A stretch of DNA of 56,099 nucleotides from Paenibacillus profundus (GTDB lineage: Bacteria > Bacillota > Bacilli > Paenibacillales > Paenibacillaceae): NCBI RefSeq assembly GCF_021369635.1, contig NZ_JAJNBZ010000028.1:15226-71324 (forward strand), read 5' to 3'. Each line of letters opens with the position of its first letter. Position 1 is the stretch's first letter. The notes under the pieces were generated by a model. The model was not told the origin of the DNA. It made no database searches and worked only from the letters and a program-made list of their open reading frames with translations. The position numbers and the translations under genes are program-made. This document shows, in pieces, positions 36,641 to 46,390 of the stretch.

Positions 36641-37489
36641 TTATCTTTCAACCATGACTTCATGATTATCAAAATAGTTCCCTGGTTTCACTATCAACTG
36701 ACGTGACCGCGGATCCGACGCAGACACGCGAATCAAAGAGACGTAATCAGTCAGTAAGCGTTCCTCTTTCGATACGTCCTCTGATTCTACAAGTACGCCG
36801 ACACCTGCTACGGTAGCGTCGAATTCGTGCAGCAAATCCATCATACCGTGCACCGTGCCGCCTGCCCGCATAAAGTCATCCACAATGAGCACACGGGAAC
36901 GTTCCTTCAGCGCCCGCCGCGCCAGCGTCATCGTATGGATGCTCTTCTGTGAGCCGGACACGTAGTTAATACTAACCGCTGAACCTTCCGTTACGACATG
37001 GTCGCGACGAACTAGCACAACCGGCAAATTAAGATGGGCTGCCGTAGCATATGCAATTGGAATCCCCTTCGTCTCCACCGTCATGACCACATCGATATCA
37101 CGTCCAGCAAAGGCCGATGCAAACATGCGGCCAACATCATTCATCAATCCAGGTTGTCCTAATATATCTGTTATATAAAAGTATCCGCCTGGAAGCATCC
37201 GATCGGGCTGCTCCATTGATGTGCATAACGACTCAATAACAGGCAGCGCCTTATCAGGGCCGCATTTCGGCATATATTTCACCCCGCCAGCCGCTCCGGC
37301 CAGCGTGAGCAAGTCGCCTGTTCCTTCCGTCTCACACACTTCTTTAATAATAGCCAAATCTTCGCTGATGGAAGACTTGGCCGCCCCGTACCGTTCTGCG
37401 AAGGTTGTGAGAGAGATGAGCTTATGCGGATTAGACATGAGATATTGCGTCATTTCGACCAGACGAGCGCTGCGCTTCAATTTTTTCAT
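36641..37489 (-). CDS. purR: Purine operon repressor PurR
   Basis: 282-residue repressor with an N-terminal winged helix ([20 protein letters not shown]) and a C-terminal PRTase-like effector domain carrying the PRPP motif [21 protein letters not shown] releases it from PurBox DNA; prs and hpt in this window affect PRPP pools. GAGGGG sets the ATG. Candidate promoters upstream are TTGATA-17-TAGTAT or TTGACA-15-GATAAT near 37530-37575. Confidence 0.96.
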   Translation of the reverse strand: MKKLKRSARLVEMTQYLMSNPHKLISLTTFAERYGAAKSSISEDLAIIKEVCETEGTGDLLTLAGAAGGVKYMPKCGPDKALPVIESLCTSMEQPDRMLPGGYFYITDILGQPGLMNDVGRMFASAFAGRDIDVVMTVETKGIPIAYATAAHLNLPVVLVRRDHVVTEGSAVSINYVSGSQKSIHTMTLARRALKERSRVLIVDDFMRAGGTVHGMMDLLHEFDATVAGVGVLVESEDVSKEERLLTDYVSLIRVSASDPRSRQLIVKPGNYFDNHEVMVER

Positions 37490-37616
37490 CCTAACCCCTC
37501 GCTCAAAACCGAATAATATATTGTAAATACTACATGAATGTACGTTAATTATCAAGACAAGAACCGATTGTCAAGACAAAAATTTCATTTTGTGTAACGA
37601 AATTGTCTTAAGTTCC

Positions 37617-37665
37617 ATCGATGTCGAAATACTTACTGTCATGCTTCGTGATCAAAAGTTAACCT
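37617..37665 (+). repeat. Dispersed repeat, copy 8 (right half, end altered)
   Basis: GATGTCGAAATACTTACTGT, then CATGCTTCGTGATCAAAAG as in copies 1 and 12. The expected GGGACTTTTTGAAC is replaced by TTAACC running straight into the ispE stop codon. Located between ispE and purR. Confidence 0.7.
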
Positions 37666-38520
37666 TTAGGAGAGCATGCGGACGGCATATACTTCCTTGC
37701 AAAATCCACGCAAGCCATTGTAAATACGTGCTATCTTGGATTCCTTGGACACTAAGCCGAATACCGTCGGGCCGCTTCCGGACATGAGCACGCCTTCTGC
37801 ACCGAGCTTCTCCATCGTTTCCTTCAACTGCTGCACCTCCGGGTGCATCGGCAGTGTAACGTCCTCCAGCACGTTGCCAAGCGATTCGCACAGGGTATGA
37901 AAGTCCTGGCCTTGAATCGCCTGCAGCATCCTCGCTAAGGAAGGGTGCTCTTGAATATGCTGCGCCCTTAGACGACCGTAGACATCGGCCGTAGATACGT
38001 TGATTGGCGGCTTGGCAAGCACCACCCAGCATTGCGGCGGATTCTCGATCGTTTCCAGCTTCTCGCCCCGCCCCCGCGCAATCGCAGTTCCTCCCGTTAC
38101 GCAGAACGGCACATCCGAACCAAGCTCCGCTCCTAACCGCTGCAGCTCCTCGTCCGAAATGCCGAGCCGCCACAGCCGGTTCAAGCCGCGCAGCGTCGCC
38201 GCAGCATCGCTGCTGCCCCCGGCCAAGCCCGCCGCGACAGGAATCTTTTTGTCCAGATGAATATATACGCCTTGCTTCACTTCATATCGTTCTTTAATTA
38301 ATTTTGCCGCTTGGAACGCCAAGTTTTTCTCATCTAACGGTATGTAACCTGCCTGACTGGAGATGATAATCGTGTCGCGAGGCAGCTCCTCCATTTCGAG
38401 ACGGTCCGCTAGGTCCACCATCGTCATTACCATTTCGACGTCGTGATATCCGTCCTCACGCTTGCGTAACACGTCCAGTAGCAAATTAATTTTGGCTGGC
38501 GCCTTCTCGTATACTTTCAC
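37666..38520 (-). CDS. ispE: 4-diphosphocytidyl-2-C-methyl-D-erythritol kinase
   Basis: GHMP kinase of the MEP isoprenoid pathway. 284 residues with [20 protein letters not shown], the ATP loop [20 protein letters not shown] and the C-terminal [14 protein letters not shown]. Follows sspF; the purR promoter region and repeat copy 8 come after it. Confidence 0.96.
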   Translation of the reverse strand: MKVYEKAPAKINLLLDVLRKREDGYHDVEMVMTMVDLADRLEMEELPRDTIIISSQAGYIPLDEKNLAFQAAKLIKERYEVKQGVYIHLDKKIPVAAGLAGGSSDAAATLRGLNRLWRLGISDEELQRLGAELGSDVPFCVTGGTAIARGRGEKLETIENPPQCWVVLAKPPINVSTADVYGRLRAQHIQEHPSLARMLQAIQGQDFHTLCESLGNVLEDVTLPMHPEVQQLKETMEKLGAEGVLMSGSGPTVFGLVSKESKIARIYNGLRGFCKEVYAVRMLS

Positions 38521-38666
38521 TCGCGTTCACCCTTCTTTATCCTACGGATCGCTTACGTTATTATAACAGACTCTACTTGGCAAGTCATTCGCGTAGAACG
38601 GGATATCATCGGTACCAGCTTTTCCTTTTTTTACTTGATCCAACCATTTTCTTCACCAATGAATAA

Positions 38667-38713
38667 GGAAAGCGAACAGAGTGACGATGATGTCATTCCG
38701 TTCGCTTTTTTTG
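38667..38713 (-). terminator. Hairpin downstream of sspF (probable terminator)
   Basis: Stem AGCGAAC/GTTCGCT with an inner TGACGATGATGTCA helix. The T run is better on the plus strand (seven T) than on the minus (TTTCCTTATT), so the direction is uncertain. Confidence 0.5.
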
Positions 38714-38726
38714 GCAGAACAATCAA

Positions 38727-38906
38727 TTATTTCTTCGCTGCGGCTTGCTCGGCCAATTGAATGGCACGCTTCACCATATCTCCTGCATCTTTGGCTCGGA
38801 TGGCTCCCCACCCATATTGGGTAACGGTGTCATAGAAGCCGAGGTCTTTTGCTAATTCGTACTTCAACTCCTCAGACATAAAGCTGCTGCGTCTTCTTCG
38901 ACTCAT
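38727..38906 (-). CDS. sspF: Minor alpha/beta-type small acid-soluble spore protein SspF
   Basis: 59 residues. The SASP signature [16 protein letters not shown] (with the GPR cleavage-type ELAKDLG-like stretch) is followed by [18 protein letters not shown]. Binds and protects spore DNA; made late in the forespore. The start MSRRRR is preceded by GGAGGT seven bases upstream; an ATG six bases further up is too close to it. Conserved place between veg and ispE. Confidence 0.94.
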   Translation of the reverse strand: MSRRRRSSFMSEELKYELAKDLGFYDTVTQYGWGAIRAKDAGDMVKRAIQLAEQAAAKK

Positions 38907-39043
38907 CGTCATACCTCCTTCGGCGGAATCCGGACCGATTCCAAAAATGTGGCGCATTTAAAACGCTGCGCGAGGCGTGTATCTATAATGTTGGTTACAG
39001 CAAAAGGGGTTATTCGCTGCAAGCCGATCATATTTGTGGGCAA

Positions 39044-39069
39044 CAAAAAAGCAGCCCATTAAGGACTGC
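39044..39069 (-). terminator. Intrinsic terminator of veg
   Basis: Stem GCAGTCC/GGGCTGC with a 5-base loop, followed by six T on the minus strand. Confidence 0.8.
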
Positions 39070-39082
39070 CCGTCATGAACGT

Positions 39083-39358
39083 TCAACCACGAACGTATTC
39101 AATCTTCATTTCGCCATTCTCGGCGCATACGGTCACTTCGACCGATTCTGTTAATATATCTGCATAGCTATAGGACACTCGTTTGAACGCGTTCTGTTCC
39201 TGGTCCAACTTGACAATAAATACAGAAGGGTAGGTTTCTTCCAACACACCCGTGCGTTCAATCGTCTTACGACGACCACCGTTTGCACGGAGCAAAATCT
39301 TCTGGCCGACATGAGCTTCAAGACAGCGACGAATTTCAAATAGCGCATTTCTCGCCAT
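39083..39358 (-). CDS. veg: Veg protein (biofilm-related)
   Basis: 91-residue Veg: [37 protein letters not shown] and [15 protein letters not shown] match the family. In B. subtilis Veg stimulates biofilm formation, apparently by lowering SinR activity. GAGGTGG stands eight bases before the ATG. Two tandem consensus promoters drive it. Confidence 0.95.
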   Translation of the reverse strand: MARNALFEIRRCLEAHVGQKILLRANGGRRKTIERTGVLEETYPSVFIVKLDQEQNAFKRVSYSYADILTESVEVTVCAENGEMKIEYVRG

Positions 39359-39384
39359 TGTAGCTACCACCTCTTTCCTTGTCC

Positions 39385-39413
39385 ATTATAAACAAAGTTA
39401 GAGGAAATGTCAA
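39385..39413 (-). promoter_or_regulatory. veg promoter P1 (perfect sigma-A consensus)
   Basis: Minus-strand TTGACA (39408-39413), 17-bp spacer, TATAAT (39385-39390). Confidence 0.9.
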
Positions 39414-39425
39414 ATTAAATAAATA

Positions 39426-39455
39426 ATTATAACAACAAGCTTTGTTAGGTGTCAA
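39426..39455 (-). promoter_or_regulatory. veg promoter P2 (second perfect sigma-A consensus)
   Basis: Minus-strand TTGACA (39450-39455), 18-bp spacer, TATAAT (39426-39431), 42 bp upstream of P1. Confidence 0.85.
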
Positions 39456-39505
39456 TGTGTTTTTTTGCCCAATTTCTTAAGTTTCTACAATTCATCGTTT
39501 TTTAT

Positions 39506-40399
39506 TCAAATTACGGACGGTGTCACGTCCAAATTGGATAAATCTTTCCATTTCGGCATCCCAACACGATAGCTCCCTCGTGTCTCGATTCCGCCCACTC
39601 CTTCCAGTCCCGTCATCGTATGTGATGTGATATCGCCTATCTGTACCGTTTCGCGAATCGACGTATACGAGGCTTGCACAGCGACATACACCGGATCCAA
39701 TGCATGAATCATAATCCGGCCGGGTGAACTGGCGAAGTTCGCACCAGATTGCAGCAGCGCCTCGAAATGGGATTGGCAAGCTCCCGCTACGATGGTCAGT
39801 AAATCAAGATGGCGTTCGAACTGTCTCGCGGTTTGTACGGCATTCACGAAATTTTTTGAATTTTTATAGCTTTGCAAGCTATATAAATCCCGATCCTTCA
39901 TACTTTTCAATACTCCATCATGTCCTGTAATAACGACGATGTCCGGATGCACGCGGGGAAGCAAGCGGTACAGCATATCCGCCATATTCGCCTCATGCAC
40001 GTAATGCCCCTCGGCCGGTACTCGAAGCTGATTATATATCGCCATGCTCTTCTGCAAATAGTTCGAATCACCATCCAAATGAAGCACCTTGCCAGGCATA
40101 TCAAAATAAGCAGATGAATGGGGAACCTCGGCAAATTGAAACTCGGCGCGGCGGCGTTCGGTCTGTTGGCGTTGATGTTGCTCAATTGCCTTGACTGATT
40201 CCAGCATAGTAATATGAGCTTGCTGCGTACGACGCTTAATTGTTGCTTGCGAAACATTGACCAAATCTCGAACTGGAGAATCGGCGAGCAGACGAAATTC
40301 AGTCCCTTTTATAATCGCCGTATCCTGAAAAACCGCATCAATGCGGAATGTAATATCGCCGCCGTATGACTTACGTACGACCAGATCTCCTTGCTTCAT
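39506..40399 (-). CDS. yabG: Sporulation-specific protease YabG
   Basis: 297-residue coat-processing protease of the U57 family: GDLVVRKSYGGDITFRID, VLHLDGDSNYLQKSMAIY, EANMADMLYRLLPRVHPDIV with VITGHDG, YKNSKNFVNAV, and GACQSHFEALLQSGANFASS with probable catalytic Cys and His. Trims coat proteins such as SafA and SpoIVA in Bacillus. GAGAGGTG stands before the ATG. Lies between rsmA and veg, as expected. Confidence 0.95.
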   Translation of the reverse strand: MKQGDLVVRKSYGGDITFRIDAVFQDTAIIKGTEFRLLADSPVRDLVNVSQATIKRRTQQAHITMLESVKAIEQHQRQQTERRRAEFQFAEVPHSSAYFDMPGKVLHLDGDSNYLQKSMAIYNQLRVPAEGHYVHEANMADMLYRLLPRVHPDIVVITGHDGVLKSMKDRDLYSLQSYKNSKNFVNAVQTARQFERHLDLLTIVAGACQSHFEALLQSGANFASSPGRIMIHALDPVYVAVQASYTSIRETVQIGDITSHTMTGLEGVGGIETRGSYRVGMPKWKDLSNLDVTPSVI

Positions 40400-40495
40400 A
40401 GGATCGATCACCTCTCCAACTATCCTATGGGCAAAAGTGCAGTTTGGTGATTGCCTACATTGGCGACCATCACGGTTAGCTCGCACCGTGCTGAA

Positions 40496-41392
<897 letters not shown>

Positions 41393-41965
41393 TCATGTCC
41401 CCTTCTGCTGTTGTTGCGCGGTGAGATTGGATTCCTCCAGTTCATGCAATGCCTGTTCGAACTCTTCCCGCCCGATTTGAAACATAGCGCAGCGTTTTAA
41501 CATCTGCTTCGCATTGCAATAGCCGATACCCAGTCTTTCACCCAATTGTCTGCGGCGTTCGGCGGAACCTGCAAAAGTTGTAAGCCCAGCTTCCACCAAA
41601 TCTGTCCACGTAAGCTCCGTATGTAATGCAGGCATTTCTGTCCGTATCTGCTGCAGCGCTCTACGTACCGCTTCAGGGGAGGCGTTCTCCACCCCGAGAT
41701 CCCCTTTTGCAATCGCCTCATGCCTTGGCAAGAACGCGTGCTTGCAGCCGGGAACCTGCGCAGCGATCAGCTTGCGAATGCGCTCCCCGGCATGGTCGGG
41801 ATCCGTAAATATAATAACACCGCGCCGCTCTTGCGCCAGAGCAATGCGGCGGATGGTCATATCATTGAGAGCCGATCCCCCCGTCTCGATCGTATCGGCT
41901 TCCACAGCGCGCTGAATTGCAACGGTGTCGTCTTTTCCTTCCACGACGATTACTTCTCGTATCAA
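41393..41965 (-). CDS. rnmV: Ribonuclease M5
   Basis: Toprim nuclease that matures 5S rRNA; a 5S gene lies at the right edge of this window. 190 residues: REVIVVEGKDDTVAIQRAV (toprim Glu), FTDPDHAGERIRKLI (DxD) and CKHAFLPRHEA. I choose the TTG at 41963-41965 with AAGGAG eight bases upstream, because the family begins just before IIVVEG. Repeat copy 9 lies immediately upstream. Confidence 0.94.
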   Translation of the reverse strand: MIREVIVVEGKDDTVAIQRAVEADTIETGGSALNDMTIRRIALAQERRGVIIFTDPDHAGERIRKLIAAQVPGCKHAFLPRHEAIAKGDLGVENASPEAVRRALQQIRTEMPALHTELTWTDLVEAGLTTFAGSAERRRQLGERLGIGYCNAKQMLKRCAMFQIGREEFEQALHELEESNLTAQQQQKGT

Positions 41966-42021
41966 CGTTCTTACTCCTTCCTCATGTCCCCCACTTTTGA
42001 GCACGTAACTTATTTAAATAG

Positions 42022-42235
42022 ATGTTCAAAAAGGCCGCTTTTCAGCACCGAGGAGGTTGCAAGAACCCGAAGAAGGAGGAGCGCAGTGTAGGCGAGACTA
42101 CATGAGCACCTGAAATGTTTCCGTAGGAAACATACTTCGGAAGCATAACCTCTTCGAGGGTGAATGCAAGATTCGATGCCGAATCACATCTTGCGATACT
42201 CCGTGATCAAAAGGGGACTTTTTGAACAACCTCTA
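42022..42235 (+). repeat. Dispersed repeat, copy 9 (full-length, 214 bp)
   Basis: Longest copy. Left terminus TGTTCAAAAAGGCCGCTTTT followed by CAGCACCGA; right terminus TCCGTGATCAAAAGGGGACT followed by TTTTGAACA. These ends are inverted repeats matching at 24 of 29 positions. The interior has the 41-base block shared with copy 1, a small palindrome ATGTTTCC/GGAAACAT, CCTCTTCGAGG, and TTCGATGCCGAATCACATC. No ORF of useful length. It lies between yabE (after its terminator) and rnmV. Confidence 0.9.
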
Positions 42236-42239
42236 AAAA

Positions 42240-42271
42240 GCACAAAAGAAGAGGGATCTCCCTCTTCTTAG
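42240..42271 (-). terminator. Intrinsic terminator of yabE
   Basis: Perfect inverted repeat AAGAAGAGGG/CCCTCTTCTT with a 4-base loop; TTGTGCTTTTT follows on the minus strand. Confidence 0.8.
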
Positions 42272-42352
42272 CATGACATAAATCGTTATTCATTACTATA
42301 TCCTAAATACACGGCAGCAAACCGCGTGGCTTCTGCCGCGTCATCGAATCAA

Positions 42353-43474
42353 TTAATTCGCTTCCGGCTTCACCGGACCGATCACATACACCGTATGGCC
42401 CTTTTTCCTGCCAAACTTGCGTACAGCACCTTTGCTTTCGTAATAAACGTCAATAATTTTGCCTTTTACCGCTCCGCCTGTATCTTCAGCACGTCGGAAT
42501 CCGACGCCCTCGATATACACCCACCATCCAAGCGGAATGAGCTTCGGATCTACCGCGATCGTACGTCCTTCCACCACCTTGGTGCCGGAGGCGGTCTTGG
42601 CTCCCGGTGACCCTTCTTGTTCCGTATAGGCGGTTAATTGAACGTTCTCCAGCATATCCTTGTAATCGAAGCCGACCTTGCCCCCTTTGCCAGAGCCGAC
42701 ACTCGGAGAGCTTGCCGACAGAACGACCACTTCAGGTTCCTTCTTCGTTCCATAGGCTAGAACCTGATTGACCTGCTTCGTCTGAACGGACTTATCCACT
42801 AACTGCGAATATACGAGTTTGCCGTCCTCATATACTTTTTCAATCTTTTGGACGACGATTCCCTCTTTCCCCTTTTGAACCGTCTTCGTCTTCCCCTTCA
42901 ACAAGGTAGGATCAGCTTTCTTGACGACTTGGAATGGAACCTTCACTTTTCGCTCTTCTACGTTCTTACTGACACGCACGATACGAATGTCCATATTATT
43001 TGCAACGGCAGCATCTTGACCCGGATATACCTTGTCAGCCGTCTTGACAGGTATTTGAAGCGATACTAAAGCGTCGCTCACCGATTTTTTGGTCGTATAA
43101 TGCGTCTTCTTCTGTCCGTCTACTATCACGTTAACGGGTAACGCGCGTTCGATGACGATCTTATCGCCATCTGTTATTTCCGTATCCAACGGTTTGGATA
43201 CGGCATCATGTGCCCCTACCGCTATCGCATGCTCATCCAAAACATTACGAAGCGTATCTTGGCGTGTTTCTATAGCGTGCTCTTGTCCATCTACGCGGAT
43301 GGACAGTGTCTTCTTCGATGCACCATACATATATAATACCGTAATCAACGTGATAACAACCGCAACAGCAGCAATGACAGACACGACACGTACATTTTCA
43401 TGCTTCCATCGCATTGCGAGCGACATGCTGGATGATCGGGGTTCATGGGTTTCGTCATTAACGATCTCTCCCAC
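42353..43474 (-). CDS. yabE: Cell-wall-active protein YabE (DUF348-G5-3D domains)
   Basis: 373 residues. One N-terminal transmembrane helix (VVSVIAAVAVVITLITVLYMYG), three DUF348 repeats (LSIRVDGQEHAIETRQDTL and so on), a G5-like domain, and a C-terminal 3D domain with the aspartates of AVDPKLIPLG, AEDTGG and IIDVYY. Resembles Rpf/Sps-type muralytic proteins. The start is GTG, eight bases after AAGGAGG, which is much better than any upstream ATG. Preceded by a c-di-AMP riboswitch and terminator, consistent with wall turnover being governed by c-di-AMP. Confidence 0.92.
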   Translation of the reverse strand: MGEIVNDETHEPRSSSMSLAMRWKHENVRVVSVIAAVAVVITLITVLYMYGASKKTLSIRVDGQEHAIETRQDTLRNVLDEHAIAVGAHDAVSKPLDTEITDGDKIVIERALPVNVIVDGQKKTHYTTKKSVSDALVSLQIPVKTADKVYPGQDAAVANNMDIRIVRVSKNVEERKVKVPFQVVKKADPTLLKGKTKTVQKGKEGIVVQKIEKVYEDGKLVYSQLVDKSVQTKQVNQVLAYGTKKEPEVVVLSASSPSVGSGKGGKVGFDYKDMLENVQLTAYTEQEGSPGAKTASGTKVVEGRTIAVDPKLIPLGWWVYIEGVGFRRAEDTGGAVKGKIIDVYYESKGAVRKFGRKKGHTVYVIGPVKPEAN

Positions 43475-43696
43475 TTCTCGGTCCTCCTTACATAGTCCCG
43501 CCGTCGAGTGTTTTTGCATGATTCCATCTGACGCGACTATATCAAGAATGTTTGCGAAGAATACGTTCATCTATCGAGCTCATGTGCAAGCTATGGTCGA
43601 ATTCTTCACACCAACTCCAGTAACGGCTGCTCCCACCTCCTATTTCATAACCCTATGACGTCTTTCTTTTCTTTATTCGAAAAAAGAAGTTTCAAG

Positions 43697-43743
43697 AGAA
43701 AACAAAAGAAGCCTAGCGTAAGAGGCGACTCTTGTCGTGGCTT
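43697..43743 (-). terminator. Riboswitch-controlled terminator before yabE
   Basis: Stem AAGCC/GGCTT enclosing AAGAG-TCGC-CTCTT; CTTTTGTTTTC follows on the minus strand. Lies about 50 bases after the riboswitch and over 200 bases before the yabE start, so it is the likely expression platform. Confidence 0.75.
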
Positions 43744-43790
43744 CCCAAATGAAACCCAAACGTCAACAGTGTAGGACGCACGCGGACCCC

Positions 43791-43987
43791 TCTCTCCGAT
43801 ACGCTGACGAGGTTAGCTGTCGGGTTCGGGCTTGTGAGAGTCGCCCTATCTCAACTCACCGGCTCATGGCTCGGCTGTTCAGAATTCACCCCTAGGATAC
43901 ATTCCGCATGAATGAACATGTATTCATTCCCGGATTGTTCGCGCTTTGGTTCCCCCGCTCTCCAAAATGGAGATTAAGCGATACTGG
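43791..43987 (-). promoter_or_regulatory. c-di-AMP riboswitch (ydaO/yuaA class)
   Basis: On the minus strand the conserved blocks appear in order: AATCTCC-TTTTGGAGAGCGGGGGAACCA, GGGGTGAATTCTGAAC, GCCGAGCCATGAGCCGG, CCCGACAGCTAACCTCGTCA, GCGTATCGGAGAG. These are the signature segments of the ydaO class. The class controls cell-wall hydrolase and osmolyte genes and usually turns them off when c-di-AMP is high; yabE fits that pattern. Confidence 0.9.
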
Positions 43988-44030
43988 TTGGTTGGAACAA
44001 TATTCAAGTGTTTACGAACATCTGTGAGAA

Positions 44031-44060
44031 ATCATATCGTGTTTGCAATCACCTTGTAAA
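44031..44060 (-). promoter_or_regulatory. Sigma-A promoter of the riboswitch-yabE unit
   Basis: Minus-strand TTTACA (44055-44060), 18-bp spacer, TATGAT (44031-44036). Starts transcription about 35 bases before the riboswitch. The rest of the gap to tatD holds no gene. Confidence 0.65.
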
Positions 44061-44182
44061 GATGGTATCAATCACGTTTTAAGTCAAAAAGGGTTAAAAA
44101 AAAGTAACAAAATCGCTTTTTCGTGAACAAATCCACTTATCTTGTGGTCTAGAACTTTATTTCATCGGTTTTTCATTGATTT

Positions 44183-44950
44183 TCACCGTATGTCAAAACA
44201 TGTCAGTCCGTTTTCAGTCGTTATTCTGCAAAATTCTTCAAATTCCATTCCTTTCAATTGCGCCGCTGCCTCTGCTACGAGACGCACATGAGCAGACTCG
44301 TTTCTTTTCCCGCGAAAAGGGTGAGGAGTCAAATATGGGGAATCCGTTTCGACGAGTAATCGGTCATCGGGTATCTTTACAAGCACTTCTTTGGGCTGCT
44401 TTGCATTTTTAAACGTAATCGGTCCGCCAAAGGAAAGGTAGAACCCCATGTCCAGACACATTTTTGCAGTCTCCCAGCTGCCGGAGAAGGAATGCATAAT
44501 CCCGCCGACTTCACTCGCCTTCTCTTCACGCAAAATACGAATCACATCTTCATGCGCCTCGCGATTATGAATGACGATGGGCATGTGCAACTCCCGGGCC
44601 AGCCCGATCTGCTGACGAAATACACGCTGCTGAACATCCTTCGGTGAAGTATCCCAATGATAGTCGAGACCAATCTCGCCGATGGCGACGACTTTGTCAT
44701 GCTTGGTGAGCTCGGCAATCCAATCGATATCCTCTGGCTTCATCGTTATGGCATCCACCGGATGCCAGCCTACAGCCGCATATATGAAATCATATTTCTC
44801 AGCTAACGCCATTGTTGTAGGAATGGTCTCGCGGTTAAAGCCGACATTGACCATACGTGTAACGCCCTGCTCCACAGCATGAGCGATCATTGCCTCGCGA
44901 TCCTCGTCAAATGCTTCGTTGTCCAAATGGGTATGCGTATCAAATAACAC
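44183..44950 (-). CDS. tatD: TatD-family metal-dependent deoxyribonuclease (YabD)
   Basis: 255-residue TIM-barrel hydrolase: LFDTHTHLDNEAFDEDREAM with the metal-binding HTH pair, AIGEIGLDYHWD, PIVIHNREAHED, GIMHSFSGSWETAK and LLVETDSPYLTPHPFRG. 3'-5' exonuclease-type activity in the family. The GTG start has AAAGGAG upstream. In B. subtilis metS precedes it; here a ywfO-like gene does. Confidence 0.94.
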   Translation of the reverse strand: MLFDTHTHLDNEAFDEDREAMIAHAVEQGVTRMVNVGFNRETIPTTMALAEKYDFIYAAVGWHPVDAITMKPEDIDWIAELTKHDKVVAIGEIGLDYHWDTSPKDVQQRVFRQQIGLARELHMPIVIHNREAHEDVIRILREEKASEVGGIMHSFSGSWETAKMCLDMGFYLSFGGPITFKNAKQPKEVLVKIPDDRLLVETDSPYLTPHPFRGKRNESAHVRLVAEAAAQLKGMEFEEFCRITTENGLTCFDIR

Positions 44951-45044
44951 GTCAATGCGCTCCTTTTAAAATTGTATTGATTACTTTCTCTTTCTTAATT
45001 TAAAGAGCTTGTTTCACTTTCCATCCATCTACCAGTTCTTGGAC

Positions 45045-46319
45045 TCAATTTTTTCGCTGCAGGAACATCCGCTTCACTTCATCCGTGAGCCGGTGTTCCA
45101 CCGCTTGAAGCTTGTCCATCGGGAAATAAATGTAATGATTTCCACGGCGAATGCCGCTGATGGAACGCACGATGTCCGATTTTTTGGACAATTCCATCAC
45201 TTGGTCATGACCATCCCACAGCAATATGTGCTGCTGCGTCGGTTCGTCTCCCGAGCGATACACATCATACGGATTATCCGAAGGTGAATCGAACATAATG
45301 TCGTAGTCCGGATTCAAGCCTGCCGCATGCCATTCACGGCACAGCCATTCAGCATTCAACTCATCCACTTCAATATACTTGTACAGTTTACGCTCGATGA
45401 ATCGCTGACACAAGTCGGCGAGAAGCTCATCCGGTTCATTTATCCATTGCATAAAGGCAGTCTGTACAAAAGCCTCATCCAACTGCACATACTGTGTGGT
45501 TGTCAACGTCCCTTCAAACAGCGCATCAAGCGGCTCCAAAAAATAGCGGAATGAGTAGCCCTGCAAATAAAGCTCCTTGGCCCGCTTGAAAATGTGCCTC
45601 AGCACCATTTCCGAACTGCGTGTAACGGGGTGAAAATAAACCTGCCAATACATTTCATATCGTGAGAGCAAGTAATGCTCTACCGCATGCATACCGCTTT
45701 CCTTCACGACGATCCGATCTTTATATGGACGTACGAGCCGCAGTATACGGTCAATATCAAAAGTGCCGTAATTGACACCAGTAAAATAGGCGTCCCGAAG
45801 CAAATAATCCATACGATCCGCATCAAGCGGACCAGACACCAAATTGACGACAATCGGATAAGCATACGTCTTGCGAATGACCGCAGCTACCTGCTCTGGC
45901 AATGCCGGATCAATTCGCTGCAGCACCTGGTGGATTTCAGAATCTTCCAATATAATACGGCATGTCCAATCTTCGTGGAACATGCCGAACGCCTCTTCAA
46001 TGGAATGGGAAAACGGCCCGTGCCCTACATCATGGAGCAAGGCGGCACATAGCGCGACGAGCCGTTGTTCCTGTGGCCAATCCTCATAGCCATTGCGTTC
46101 GAATTGGGAAATGATGCGGCGTGTGATTTCATATACACCGAGTGAGTGGGAAAATCGGCTATGCTCTGCCCCGTGAAACGTCAAGTATGACGTACCGAGC
46201 TGGCGAATGCGGCGCAGCCGCTGAAATTCTTTCGTATTAATGAGATCCCAGATCGTGCGATCCTGAACATGCACGTAATTGTGAACCGGGTCTTTAAATA
46301 CCTTTTCTTCTTTTAACAT
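45045..46319 (-). CDS. ywfO: HD-domain dNTP triphosphohydrolase-like protein (YwfO family)
   Basis: 424 residues. The HD metal site is complete: RLRRIRQLGTSYLTFHGAEH, HSRFSHSLGVYEI, LCAALLHDVGHGPFSHSIEE and PLDADRMDYLLRDAYFTGV. This resembles SAMHD1-like dNTPases; the homologous B. subtilis and E. faecalis enzymes hydrolyse dNTPs, while activity here is inferred. GAGGGGAG before the ATG. It occupies the place of metS and is divergent from abrB; 0A boxes lie in the shared intergenic region. Confidence 0.88.
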   Translation of the reverse strand: MLKEEKVFKDPVHNYVHVQDRTIWDLINTKEFQRLRRIRQLGTSYLTFHGAEHSRFSHSLGVYEITRRIISQFERNGYEDWPQEQRLVALCAALLHDVGHGPFSHSIEEAFGMFHEDWTCRIILEDSEIHQVLQRIDPALPEQVAAVIRKTYAYPIVVNLVSGPLDADRMDYLLRDAYFTGVNYGTFDIDRILRLVRPYKDRIVVKESGMHAVEHYLLSRYEMYWQVYFHPVTRSSEMVLRHIFKRAKELYLQGYSFRYFLEPLDALFEGTLTTTQYVQLDEAFVQTAFMQWINEPDELLADLCQRFIERKLYKYIEVDELNAEWLCREWHAAGLNPDYDIMFDSPSDNPYDVYRSGDEPTQQHILLWDGHDQVMELSKKSDIVRSISGIRRGNHYIYFPMDKLQAVEHRLTDEVKRMFLQRKN

Positions 46320-46390
46320 GGGACTTCACTCCCCTCTGAGCATATTTAAACAGCTTGCAAAGATTATTAGAGGTTTGCATTATTAGTTTA

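Noticed and set aside
38960..39043. Sigma-G promoter of sspF (GAATA...CATTATA)
   Set aside because: The spacing is 20 bases, outside the usual 17-18, so I did not call it.
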